64,000 nucleotides of DNA from an uncultured Lachnospiraceae bacterium (lineage in GTDB: Bacteria > Bacillota > Clostridia > Lachnospirales > Lachnospiraceae). This document shows positions 25,489 through 33,855 of the stretch, one piece after another (position 1 is the first letter of the stretch; each line of letters starts with the position of its first letter). Made by a program: the position numbers and the translations under genes. The notes below the pieces were generated by a model. It made no database searches, was not told where the DNA came from, and saw nothing but the letters and a program-made list of their open reading frames with translations. Where the stretch lies: NCBI GenBank assembly GCA_947089905.1, contig CAMUMG010000007.1, positions 87,542 through 151,541 of the forward strand. Reading direction: 5' to 3'.

Positions 25489-26583
25489 TTATTTTTTTAC
25501 TGCATTATCAAAAATAAGCTGATATGCTTTATTTAATAAAAGCTGCTGTTGTATGATTTCTTTTCCATTTTCTGTTTCATAGGCTTCTGGAGTTTCTGCC
25601 TGTGCTTCATTCGCAAGTTGTGCCAAACCAGTGGTGTATTCTTCATCACTTAAAACTAAATTTTCTTCTTTAACAATCTTATTTCCAATAATTTCTTGCT
25701 TTACATAAAATTCTGAAGAGTTTGCAATTTCTGTATTAAATTGTTCCTCTGTCATTCCCATAAATAGAGAAAGAAATGTTGGAAATTCTAATCCCCATGC
25801 AGACGCAATAGACTGATAATAGTTTTTCATATTTGTTTCTATTGTTTTAATCTGATTTGATAAATCATCTTTAAATTCGGAGTTGTCAATTACTGCTTGA
25901 ATAGCATCTGACTTAAATTTAAGTTCTGCCTGTTCCTCTTTTTGGGTTTCTAATTCTTGTTTCTTTGCCGTTTTCCATTCTTCAATCGAATTGTATTTTC
26001 CAGTACTTTCTGTATGTTTTGCAATAAATTCATCTGTTAAATCATCCATTGTCGCATTGCGTTTTAACGCATTAATTGTAATGGTAAAAACAGCATCCTT
26101 TCCATTGACCTCTGAACCAGCCGTTCCCTCTTCTCTATAATCTTTTGGAAATGTTACATTAATATCAAATGTTTCTCCAACTGTATGACCAACAAGCTGT
26201 TCTTCAAATCCTGCAATAAAACTATTTGATCCAATTGTTAAATCTGTTCCCTGTGCTGTACCTCCATTAAAAGCCTCTCCGTCTATTTTACCAGCATAAT
26301 CAATATTTGTAATATCACCTGTCTGTACATCCTTGCGGTCTGTAATCTCTAGCTTTGTTCCAGTAACAAATGATTCTAAAGCTTTTTGAACCTCTTCGTC
26401 TGTTACTTCGGTACTTAACATCGTTACTTCTACGCCCTTATACTCTCCCAACTCTACATTGGCATTATTGATACTAACTCCTTGTTGTGTATCTGGCGTT
26501 TTTGAATCAGATTCTTTTTTACATGCCACTGCACTACCAGCTAGACAAAGACAAAGCAATCCTATGATTAATTTTTTTTTCAT
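25489..26583 (-). CDS. Lipoprotein peptidyl-prolyl isomerase, trigger-factor-like
   Basis: A 364-residue lipoprotein: basic start, hydrophobic segment and lipobox AVAC with lipidated Cys21. Residues about 45-85 and 175-360 resemble the helical arms of trigger factor, and 100-190 is an FKBP-type PPIase domain (GDITNIDYAGKIDGEAFNGG, then IAGFEEQLVGHTVGE and NVTFPKDY). It thus carries the trigger-factor architecture without a ribosome-binding domain and anchored outside the membrane, where it should help fold secreted proteins. ATG with GGAGG. Monocistronic, with a terminator downstream. Confidence 0.88.
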   Translation of the reverse strand: MKKKLIIGLLCLCLAGSAVACKKESDSKTPDTQQGVSINNANVELGEYKGVEVTMLSTEVTDEEVQKALESFVTGTKLEITDRKDVQTGDITNIDYAGKIDGEAFNGGTAQGTDLTIGSNSFIAGFEEQLVGHTVGETFDINVTFPKDYREEGTAGSEVNGKDAVFTITINALKRNATMDDLTDEFIAKHTESTGKYNSIEEWKTAKKQELETQKEEQAELKFKSDAIQAVIDNSEFKDDLSNQIKTIETNMKNYYQSIASAWGLEFPTFLSLFMGMTEEQFNTEIANSSEFYVKQEIIGNKIVKEENLVLSDEEYTTGLAQLANEAQAETPEAYETENGKEIIQQQLLLNKAYQLIFDNAVKK

Positions 26584-26628
26584 TTTTTAACCTCCGTGCT
26601 GTAATTATTTTTAGGAACAGCTAATGAC

Positions 26629-26660
26629 ACAAGTTTTTGCCCAGTAGAAAACTTGTTTTT
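26629..26660 (+). terminator. Terminator-like hairpin antisense to the foldase leader
   Basis: ACAAGTTTT (26629-26637) pairs with AAAACTTGT (26648-26656), followed on the plus strand by a T-run. No plus-strand gene ends here; it lies in the leader region of the minus-strand lipoprotein gene. A hairpin with the same ACAAGTTT-type arms and T-run lies in the pncB leader. Confidence 0.5.
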
Positions 26661-26766
26661 AAAAATCAAGCGAATGATTCAGTTATACCACAAAAATTAA
26701 AAAAAGAAAAGCTTTTCCTTAAAATTCACACTTTTTTCAGAATTTCTTTATAGTAACTATTCACTA

Positions 26767-26795
26767 TTGACAAACCATTTCATTTTCTATAAAAT
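26767..26795 (+). promoter_or_regulatory. Promoter of the MATE transporter gene
   Basis: TTGACA (26767-26772), 17-base spacer, TAAAAT (26790-26795), 42 bases before the ATG. Confidence 0.75.
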
Positions 26796-26837
26796 TAAAC
26801 TTTTATAAACCTAATACTATTTTGAAGGAGGAAATTC

Positions 26838-28235
26838 ATGACTGCTACACAAAAAACTCAAGAAAACAAAATGGGAACCATGCCAGTTAAGCCGTTATTA
26901 ATTACAATGTCTTTGCCTATGATTATCTCTATGTTGATTCAAGCACTTTATAATATTGTAGATAGTATTTTTGTTTCACAGATCAGTGAAAATACATTAA
27001 CTGCGGTATCTATGGCATTTCCAATTCAAAATTTGATGATTGCAGTAGCAGCAGGAACTGGTGTTGGAGTAAATGCACTGCTTTCTCGTAATCTCGGAGA
27101 AAAAAACTTTCGCTCTGCAAATCTTGCTGCCAATAATGGAATTTTTCTTGCTATTTGCAGTTATCTTCTCTTTTTAATTTTTGGTCTTACTATGGTAGAA
27201 CCATATTATCTATCCCATTTTTCAGAGGAAGAACTTTTAACCGATCCGAATGGCTGTCAGGAAATTATTACGGCTGGTATAAATTATTTAAGGATCTGTT
27301 CTGTTTTTTCTATTGGAATCTTTGTTCAAATCACTTTTGAACGGCTTTTGATGTCTACGGGAAAGACGTTTTATAACATGATCACACAAGGGACAGGAGC
27401 TATTATTAATATTATTTTAGATCCTATTTTGATCTTTGGATATTTGGGATTCCCAAAACTTGGTGTATCTGGTGCTGCTATCGCAACCATTACTGGACAA
27501 CTTGTTGCTATGACTTTAGGCATTATTTTTAATCAGAAAAAAAATAAAGAGATTCATCTTACTTTACGTGATATGAAACCTCATTTCCCAACGATTGGAG
27601 CAATTTATGCAGTTGGACTGCCTTCTATTATCATGCAGTCTATTGGTTCCATTATGACTTATGGAATGAACCGTATTTTAAATCCTATTACTCCAACCGC
27701 TGTTTCTGTTTTTGGAATCTATTTTAAACTTCAAAGTTTTATTTTTATGCCAATTTTTGGATTAAATAATGGAATGGTTCCTATTGTAGCTTATAATTAT
27801 GGTGCCCGTAATAAAAAAAGAATTTTAGATACCATTCGACTTAGTGTTTTTATTGCTGTTGGTATTATGCTTTTTGGTTTGCTTGTATTCCAACTAATTC
27901 CAGGACTGCTTTTAAAATTGTTTGAAGCCTCTGACGAAATGCTTACGATTGGAATTCCGGCCCTTAGAACTATTAGTATTAGCTTTTTATTTGCAGGGTA
28001 CTGTATTATTATTAGCTCTGTATTTCAAGCACTTGGAAATGGAGTTTATAGTTTGCTTGTCTCTGTTTTTCGTCAGCTTATCGTTATTTTGCCTGCTGCT
28101 TGGATTTTAGCAAATCAGTTTGGACTTCGTGCGGTCTGGTATTCCTTTCCTCTTGCTGAACTTGTATCCTTAGGATTGTGTACTTTTTTCTTATTTCGTA
28201 TCTATCAAAAAAAATTAAAACACATGGAGAACTAA
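26838..28235 (+). CDS. MATE family efflux transporter
   Basis: A 465-residue integral membrane protein with twelve predicted helices and the two-fold MATE layout. The N-terminal signature PVKPLLITMSLPMIISMLIQ and NIVDSIFVSQISENTLTAVS is typical of the NorM/DinF-related clade common in Clostridia. Such proteins exchange Na+ or H+ for cationic drugs or metabolites; substrate unknown. ATG with GGAGG at good spacing, its own sigma-A promoter and a terminator, hence monocistronic. Confidence 0.93.
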   Translation: MTATQKTQENKMGTMPVKPLLITMSLPMIISMLIQALYNIVDSIFVSQISENTLTAVSMAFPIQNLMIAVAAGTGVGVNALLSRNLGEKNFRSANLAANNGIFLAICSYLLFLIFGLTMVEPYYLSHFSEEELLTDPNGCQEIITAGINYLRICSVFSIGIFVQITFERLLMSTGKTFYNMITQGTGAIINIILDPILIFGYLGFPKLGVSGAAIATITGQLVAMTLGIIFNQKKNKEIHLTLRDMKPHFPTIGAIYAVGLPSIIMQSIGSIMTYGMNRILNPITPTAVSVFGIYFKLQSFIFMPIFGLNNGMVPIVAYNYGARNKKRILDTIRLSVFIAVGIMLFGLLVFQLIPGLLLKLFEASDEMLTIGIPALRTISISFLFAGYCIIISSVFQALGNGVYSLLVSVFRQLIVILPAAWILANQFGLRAVWYSFPLAELVSLGLCTFFLFRIYQKKLKHMEN

Positions 28236-28249
28236 ACCATATTCCAAAT

Positions 28250-28294
28250 AAACACATGAATGAAAAGTTAAACTATAATCTCATTCATGTGTTT
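28250..28294. terminator. Terminator between convergent genes
   Basis: A 14-bp perfect stem, AAACACATGAATGA (28250-28263) with TCATTCATGTGTTT (28281-28294), between the MATE and metallo-hydrolase genes. Confidence 0.75.
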
Positions 28295-28311
28295 GTGATA
28301 TAGATTTTAAT

Positions 28312-29148
28312 TCAGATATAAAATTCTCTTTGTTTATCAGATACTTCTATAATTCGATCTCGGTAAGAACTACTATCTTCCATTTCCTTTAACTTTTTGA
28401 TAATACTATAATCATTCCAACAGTGCATTGGAAATGCCATTTTTGTATCTGTATTTTTCATAAAATAATCCATTCCTAAAAAGAAATCTTTTCCCTGTCT
28501 TGGATCTAATGGCAAAAATGCAATATCAATTTTTCTTTTGCCTATTCTTTCGATCTCTTCTTTATAACGAGAAAAGATCTGTTCCTTTTCTTTTTTTGTT
28601 TGATTTTTCCATGTCCACCAGTTGAGATCGCCCGCATGATAAATTCTTTTTTTATCGATCTGAATTAAAAATGCTGTCCCTGCGTCTGTTGAAAGAAATG
28701 TTTCGAATTCGAATACTGGTTCATCTGATATCAGCTCTTCTTTTTGTTCATAAGGGGATTTTAATTGTATTTGTGTATCATCCTCTATCTGTAATACTAT
28801 TTCTTTTTGTACTCTATATTTTTTTCTTCTTCCTAAAAAATATATATGTCTTCCAGCTGCTTGTGAAATTCCGATTTTTTGCATATAAGTAGCCGACATA
28901 CGGATATCATTTGAAAGCAGATAAGTAACAGATTCCATTTCTTCTGCCCATTCAAAAATTTTACGGCTATAATGATCTTGATGTTTATGACTGACAAAAA
29001 CATAGAGTGGTTTTTTGCGATCCCATATTGGTACATCCCCAACTAAATAATCCTCAGAATAATCAAAAACCATAGTACAACTAGGACACTCTATAAAAAA
29101 TGCACTATGTCCAAGATAAAAAATTTTCCATTCCTTTTTTTTCTGCAT
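28312..29148 (-). CDS. MBL-fold metallo-hydrolase
   Basis: A 278-residue metallo-beta-lactamase-fold hydrolase. The metal-binding motif HxHxDH appears as SHKHQDH near residue 60, after a beta strand with VFDYSED; further ligands are in YHAGDLNWW (near 170) and FPMHCWND. The pattern is of the UlaG/L-ascorbate-lactonase-like or RNase Z-like hydrolases without the extra RNA-binding arms. The substrate is unknown. ATG at 29148 is preferred over 29160, because the GAGG ribosome bases overlap the latter. The leader carries the AGAAATGAGG motif. Confidence 0.85.
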   Translation of the reverse strand: MQKKKEWKIFYLGHSAFFIECPSCTMVFDYSEDYLVGDVPIWDRKKPLYVFVSHKHQDHYSRKIFEWAEEMESVTYLLSNDIRMSATYMQKIGISQAAGRHIYFLGRRKKYRVQKEIVLQIEDDTQIQLKSPYEQKEELISDEPVFEFETFLSTDAGTAFLIQIDKKRIYHAGDLNWWTWKNQTKKEKEQIFSRYKEEIERIGKRKIDIAFLPLDPRQGKDFFLGMDYFMKNTDTKMAFPMHCWNDYSIIKKLKEMEDSSSYRDRIIEVSDKQREFYI

Positions 29149-29198
29149 ATTTTTCCTCATTTCTATGCTGTTTTATAATCCTTCCTGTCCGTACAAGT

Positions 29199-29229
29199 TT
29201 ATATTTTACTTAGAACAGATAAAATATAA
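29199..29229. promoter_or_regulatory. Inverted repeat abutting the -35 box of the isomerase-family gene
   Basis: TTATATTTTA (29199-29208) and TAAAATATAA (29220-29229) form 10-bp perfect arms with an 11-base centre, ending one base before TTGACA at 29231. An operator is plausible; it also forms a hairpin in the leader of the divergent metallo-hydrolase gene. Confidence 0.45.
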
Positions 29230-29230
29230 G

Positions 29231-29259
29231 TTGACAATCCTTTTATGGTGCAATATAAT
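29231..29259 (+). promoter_or_regulatory. Consensus sigma-A promoter of the isomerase-family gene
   Basis: TTGACA (29231-29236), exactly 17 bases, TATAAT (29254-29259). Both boxes are perfect consensus. A second dyad, AGCATACA/TGTATGCT, lies in the leader at 29300-29320. Confidence 0.9.
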
Positions 29260-29345
29260 TAGAATCAAGTTAAATAAGTTATAACAATAGTATACATTAA
29301 GCATACAGAAGATGTATGCTAATAAAAAGAAAGGCAAAGGTAAAA

Positions 29346-30830
29346 ATGATGAATGCTCCAGTTGTAAAATTAGGTATTATTGCAGTAAGTCGTGACTGCT
29401 TTCCAGAGTCTTTGTCTGTATCCAGAAGAGAGGCTTTAGTTGCTGCTTATAAAGCAAAATATAATGCAGAGGATATTCACGAATGTCCAATTTGTATTGT
29501 AGAAAGCGAAATTCATATGGTTCAGGCTATTGAAGAGGTAAAGAATGCTGGCTGTAATGGTGTTGTTGTATATCTTGGCAATTTTGGTCCTGAAATTTCG
29601 GAGTCCCTTATTGCAAAACACTTTGATGGACCAGTTATGTATATAGCAGCTGCAGAAGAAACTCAAAATAATTTGATTCAAGGACGTGGAGATGCTTATT
29701 GTGGTATGCTTAACGCAAGCTATAACTTAAAGCTACGCAACTTAAAAGCATATATTCCAGAATATCCAGTTGGCACAGCAGAAGAATGTGCCCAAATGAT
29801 CCATGATTTTCTCCCAGTTGCAAAGGCTTTGATTGCCATTTCCGAATTGAAGATTATCAGCTTTGGTCCCCGTCCTTTAAACTTCTTAGCTTGTAATGCT
29901 CCAATTAAACAACTTTATAATCTTGGTATTGAAATCGAAGAAAACTCTGAACTGGATCTATTCGAGGCATTCAATAAACATGCAGGAGATACAAGAATTC
30001 CAGAAGTAGTAGCAGATATGGAAAAAGAACTGGGCTGTGCAAATAAAAAGCCTGAAATTCTTCCAAAACTTGCCCAGTATGAATTGACTTTATTAGACTG
30101 GATTGAACAACATAAAGGCTATCGAAAATATGTTACGATTGCTGGAAAGTGCTGGCCTGCATTCCAAACTCAGTTTGGTTTTGTTCCTTGCTTTGTCAAC
30201 AGCCGTTTAGCTGCAAGAGGAATTCCAGTTGCCTGTGAAGTAGATATCTATGGAGCTTTAAGTGAATTTATCGGTACGATTGTCAGTGGAGATGTTGTTA
30301 CTCTACTAGATATTAATAATTCTGTTCCTAATGATATGTATGAAGAATCTATTAAAGACAAATTCAACTATACACATAAGGATACCTTTATGGCATTCCA
30401 CTGCGGAAATACTGCTTCTAGTAAGCTTACCTCCTGTGAAATGAAGCATCAACTTATTATGGCAAGAAGCCTTCCAGAAGAAGTAACACAGGGAACACTA
30501 GAAGGAGATATTGTTCCGGGTGACATTACATTCTTCCGTCTGCAAAGTACTGCTGATGCAAAAATTCGTGCTTATATTGCTCATGGTGAGATCCTTCCAG
30601 TAGCAACACGCTCCTTTGGTGCAATCGGTGTCTTTGCAATTCCTGAAATGGGACGTTTCTATCGTCACGTTTTAATTGAGAAGAATTATCCGCATCACGG
30701 AGCAGTTGCATTCGGTCATCATGGAAAGACCTTATATGAAGTATTTAAGTATCTAGGTGTTCCAGTAGATGAAATCAACTTCAATCAACCAAAGAATATG
30801 CTTTACCCAACAGAAAATCCATTTGCATAA
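29346..30830 (+). CDS. L-fucose/L-arabinose isomerase family protein
   Basis: A 494-residue protein with the alpha/beta layout of the fucose/arabinose isomerase family. The first domain has VKLGIIAVSRDCFP and later GCNGVVVYLGNFGPE; the middle domain has ISFGPRPLNFLACNAP and KCWPAFQTQFGFVPCFVNSR, with ACEVDIYGAL where metal-binding Glu residues are expected; the C-terminal domain has MAFHCGNT and FHHGAVAFGHHGKTL-type His residues. It probably isomerises an aldose, but no sugar kinase, aldolase or transporter lies nearby, so the sugar is unknown. AAAGG lies 5 bases before ATG 29346; an in-frame ATG at 29316 lacks a ribosome site. Very strong promoter. Confidence 0.85.
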   Translation: MMNAPVVKLGIIAVSRDCFPESLSVSRREALVAAYKAKYNAEDIHECPICIVESEIHMVQAIEEVKNAGCNGVVVYLGNFGPEISESLIAKHFDGPVMYIAAAEETQNNLIQGRGDAYCGMLNASYNLKLRNLKAYIPEYPVGTAEECAQMIHDFLPVAKALIAISELKIISFGPRPLNFLACNAPIKQLYNLGIEIEENSELDLFEAFNKHAGDTRIPEVVADMEKELGCANKKPEILPKLAQYELTLLDWIEQHKGYRKYVTIAGKCWPAFQTQFGFVPCFVNSRLAARGIPVACEVDIYGALSEFIGTIVSGDVVTLLDINNSVPNDMYEESIKDKFNYTHKDTFMAFHCGNTASSKLTSCEMKHQLIMARSLPEEVTQGTLEGDIVPGDITFFRLQSTADAKIRAYIAHGEILPVATRSFGAIGVFAIPEMGRFYRHVLIEKNYPHHGAVAFGHHGKTLYEVFKYLGVPVDEINFNQPKNMLYPTENPFA

Positions 30831-30842
30831 AGCATATTAATT

Positions 30843-30888
30843 AAAATCGATCACGATCAGTAAAATTTCATGACCGTGATCGATTTTT
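30843..30888. terminator. Bidirectional terminator
   Basis: AAAATCGATCACG pairs with CGTGATCGATTTT (30843-30855 and 30875-30887), T-rich after it, between the convergent isomerase-family and ybjQ-like genes. Confidence 0.85.
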
Positions 30889-30907
30889 ACTTTTATGATT
30901 TTATAAA

Positions 30908-31219
30908 CTACTTAAATCTTACTGCTGTCCCATAGGCAATCACCTCTGCGGCACCCTGCATAACAGCCGAAGAAGCAAAACGTACATTTACAATGGCATC
31001 TGCACCTAGTTCTTGTGCTTCTTGTATCATTCTCTGTGTCGCAGTATCTCTGGCTTCATTCATCATTTGGGTGTATGCCTTTAATTCACCGCCTACTAAT
31101 GTTTTAAAACTCTGTGTGATATCTTTTCCAATATTTTTTGACTGAATGGTGCTTCCCTTTACTAATCCTAACATTTCTAGTTCTTTTCCACTAATATACT
31201 CTGTATTTACTAAAATCAT
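30908..31219 (-). CDS. YbjQ/UPF0145 family protein
   Basis: A 103-residue member of the YbjQ (UPF0145) family, with the signature ARDTATQRMIQEAQELGADAIVNVRF and AEVIAYGTAV near the C-terminus. These small proteins form symmetric oligomers of unknown function and are sometimes annotated as heavy-metal binding, for which nothing in this sequence speaks. No membrane segment. Monocistronic, convergent with the isomerase-family gene. Confidence 0.88.
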   Translation of the reverse strand: MILVNTEYISGKELEMLGLVKGSTIQSKNIGKDITQSFKTLVGGELKAYTQMMNEARDTATQRMIQEAQELGADAIVNVRFASSAVMQGAAEVIAYGTAVRFK

Positions 31220-31288
31220 CTCTTTTCACTCTCTTCCTACTTTTATTTTTTCTATCATATCAAACATACATTTGTTTTTCAAGATAGT

Positions 31289-32035
31289 TTAGAAATAAAA
31301 CCGACGTTTTAATTCTTCTAAAAATTCTTTTCTCCCCCAAAAAAATAATCCAAATAGGGTAAAACTACTGTAAAATCCACAAGTTATCGAAACCCACTGT
31401 GTATCAAGCCACCCTAAGTTTCGAAAAAGTATTGGAAGAAGTCCTAAAAGAGATAACCAAAATACATAAATTGCAGCATCAAATATCTTTTTCTTTCCGC
31501 CAAGAAGCAAAATCGTTGCATAAAATTGTGTCATAATAAACCCAAAGGGAAGCAGATAATCAAGTGCCCATTGATACTGTCCTATACAAATACCAATCCA
31601 AAAGCCTAATGCCATAATCATGATGGAATACCAAATTACTTTGAGGCGTTTCATCAAGTTTCTGCCTGCAATATGAAAAAGTTCTAATACAAACAGACTA
31701 ACTCCAAGGACTAAAAAAGACCATCCCATTCCGTATAGTACCTCTTTCGAATTTCTTGTTGTATAATTGATATATAGACAGATGGTATTGGTAAGTATAA
31801 GCAAAAATAAAAGTATCCTTCGAAATATAAAAAAAGTGTGATTTGTTCTTGTTCGTTCTGGATAGTGAACTCCTTGCCTTAATTCAATTCCCTCTGGCCA
31901 TAATACTCCTTCCCAAAGCAGCTTTCCATTCTTTTTTCCTCCGGTGGTTCCGGTATTAATTAATTCATTATTGCAGAACAGGCAGCGTTTAAGAGGTGTT
32001 TGATAATTGATTTTACAATTTCTGCAATAATACAT
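31289..32035 (-). CDS. DUF6320-type zinc-ribbon membrane protein
   Basis: A 248-residue protein starting with a zinc ribbon (CRNCKINY, then CLFCNNE, residues 4-22), a linker with WPEGIELRQGVHYP, and six hydrophobic helices from residue 73 onward. This matches the DUF6320 architecture of Clostridia, which typically sits directly beside an acyltransferase of the condensation-domain type, as here: its ATG directly follows the stop of the upstream gene. Function unknown; the pairing suggests a membrane component working with the acyltransferase. Confidence 0.8.
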   Translation of the reverse strand: MYYCRNCKINYQTPLKRCLFCNNELINTGTTGGKKNGKLLWEGVLWPEGIELRQGVHYPERTRTNHTFFIFRRILLFLLILTNTICLYINYTTRNSKEVLYGMGWSFLVLGVSLFVLELFHIAGRNLMKRLKVIWYSIMIMALGFWIGICIGQYQWALDYLLPFGFIMTQFYATILLLGGKKKIFDAAIYVFWLSLLGLLPILFRNLGWLDTQWVSITCGFYSSFTLFGLFFWGRKEFLEELKRRFYF

Positions 32036-33289
32036 TTATGCCTCCAAATAGTTTGTATCCACTGTAACTAAAAGTCCATCTTGAATAAAATGATTTATAA
32101 AATATTGTAGTATACTAATATCCTTAAAATCTGTATTAAGCATAATATTAGTATGTCCATGTATCGATGTTACTGCAATTCCAAATCCCCCAATCGCAAA
32201 TTCTACATCTTCGACAAAATCGTTCATATCGCTTGGAAGAGTAACTTTCCCAAGATTTGAAATATAACAGGTACTAATGTCATCTGCCAATCGTTTATAT
32301 CCGATTTTAAAAGCGATATTTTTTAAAAAGAGCGGAAGCAATCGGATTGCTAGATTCTTTTCAATCCAGACATTTGAATTCATTCTAGCATGTAATTCCT
32401 CTTTTACCAGTTGGGCATCAAATTGTCTTTTTGTCTCTGCTAACATCTGCTCAAAAGTCCATTCTTTTCTTCCATCAAATGTAGCTTTAATATAAAGCGA
32501 AAAATTTCTTAATGTATCGGAAGGAAAAAATTTCCTTAAATTTGTTGGTATAAAAATCTTAATTGGACATTTTGTCGTTCTACAATCTGGTCTTTGAGTA
32601 TAAATACTATAAGCTAAAACGGCTGTAATATAGACTCCAACTGTCACTCCAAGTCTTCTAGTATGTGCTAAGAGTTGTTCTGTTGGAACTTTTGCATTAA
32701 TACAGAGTGTAAAATAATCTGCAAATTTTTCTCCTTTGACATGATATGCTATTTCCTCTTTCAAATTCATCTTAGAACTTTTATCATACTGACTGACAAA
32801 CATATCTACTGTTTCTCTTGGAGAAGATGGCACTTCACTCTTTACTTTACCAGAATAGGAAAATTCATGTCCACAAAGTTTTAAATAATTTTGTGTAATT
32901 GCTTTTAGAAACTCCATTGCTCCTGTACCATCACTGAGCGAATGAAAGGTTTCTAATGTTATTTTATTCTTAAAATAATAGACTTTAAATAAATATCCGT
33001 TATTTTTTGTCCAGTGAAAAAAACGACAGATAATGGGTGATTCCTTTTCAATCCGAACAGACCTTGTATTAGCAGCTAAGTAATACCAAAACATTCCCGC
33101 TTTTAATTGAACCGCAAAGCTTTCAAATCTTGGAAGAGTTTCATTGACAGCCTGTTCCAATAATTTAGGGACAATTTCTTCTTTTAGATAAAAGGACAAA
33201 CGAAATACGCTGCTTCTGCTGTCTTTTGAAACTGCCGGAAAGATCTTTCCGGCATTATCTACTTTATACCAATAAATACTTCTTTTCAT
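32036..33289 (-). CDS. Condensation-domain / alcohol acyltransferase-like protein
   Basis: A 417-residue protein with the chloramphenicol-acetyltransferase-like fold of condensation domains and alcohol acetyltransferases. The active-site motif HHxxxDG appears as FHSLSDGTG near residue 130; the second half contains ISNLGKVTLP and GGFGIAVTSIHGH, typical of the latch region. It would transfer an acyl group to a hydroxyl or amine. A TTG frame start at 33334 would overlap the deaminase stop; ATG at 33289 with AGGGAAGAGG upstream is preferred. It is followed without a gap by the DUF6320 gene and preceded by the deaminase gene in the same operon. Confidence 0.78.
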   Translation of the reverse strand: MKRSIYWYKVDNAGKIFPAVSKDSRSSVFRLSFYLKEEIVPKLLEQAVNETLPRFESFAVQLKAGMFWYYLAANTRSVRIEKESPIICRFFHWTKNNGYLFKVYYFKNKITLETFHSLSDGTGAMEFLKAITQNYLKLCGHEFSYSGKVKSEVPSSPRETVDMFVSQYDKSSKMNLKEEIAYHVKGEKFADYFTLCINAKVPTEQLLAHTRRLGVTVGVYITAVLAYSIYTQRPDCRTTKCPIKIFIPTNLRKFFPSDTLRNFSLYIKATFDGRKEWTFEQMLAETKRQFDAQLVKEELHARMNSNVWIEKNLAIRLLPLFLKNIAFKIGYKRLADDISTCYISNLGKVTLPSDMNDFVEDVEFAIGGFGIAVTSIHGHTNIMLNTDFKDISILQYFINHFIQDGLLVTVDTNYLEA

Positions 33290-33330
33290 CCTCTTCCCTA
33301 ATCCTTTGCCTTTTCCACTTTTTGATCGAA

Positions 33331-33819
33331 TCAATATCCTAAAATACCTTCTAACGATTCATCTTGTTCTATCCATTCTTTTACTTCAATTATACGATAG
33401 TCCGTGTTTGTATCACGAATAATTACTCTTTCAATTCCTGCATTGATAATCTGTCGCTTACACATAGAACAGCTATTTGCATTTTTAATATATTCCATTT
33501 TAGGGAGTTCAAATCCTACTAAAAATAAAGTAGCACCTAACATTTTCTCTCTTGGAGCACTGATAATTGCATTCGTTTCCGCATGTACACTTCGGCAAAG
33601 TTCATAGCGTTCTCCTCTTGGAATCTCAAGCTTTGTACGAATACAGTAATTTAAATCGCTGCAATTTTTACGTCCTCTAGGAGCCCCTACATAACCTGTC
33701 GAAACAATTTCATCGTGATTGACAATCACTGCTCCATAAATTCTTCTTAGACAAGTACTTCTCTTTGAAACAGTTTCTGCAATATCTAAATAATAGTTAA
33801 TTTTATCTCTGCGTTCCAT
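33331..33819 (-). CDS. Deoxycytidylate deaminase family protein
   Basis: A 162-residue zinc deaminase of the dCMP/cytidine deaminase fold. The zinc site is complete: HAETNAI (His and catalytic Glu) near residue 78 and SCSMCKRQI with the two Cys ligands near residue 115. RRIYGAVIVNHDEIVSTGYVG is the usual N-terminal strand. The family makes dUMP from dCMP for thymidylate synthesis (ComEB-like). ATG with GAAAGGAT upstream. It starts the small operon with the acyltransferase and DUF6320 genes, 42 bases apart, which is metabolically unexplained. Confidence 0.9.
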   Translation of the reverse strand: MERRDKINYYLDIAETVSKRSTCLRRIYGAVIVNHDEIVSTGYVGAPRGRKNCSDLNYCIRTKLEIPRGERYELCRSVHAETNAIISAPREKMLGATLFLVGFELPKMEYIKNANSCSMCKRQIINAGIERVIIRDTNTDYRIIEVKEWIEQDESLEGILGY

Positions 33820-33855
33820 TTCTAATCCTTTCTGTATACTTTTATCTCATTTCTG

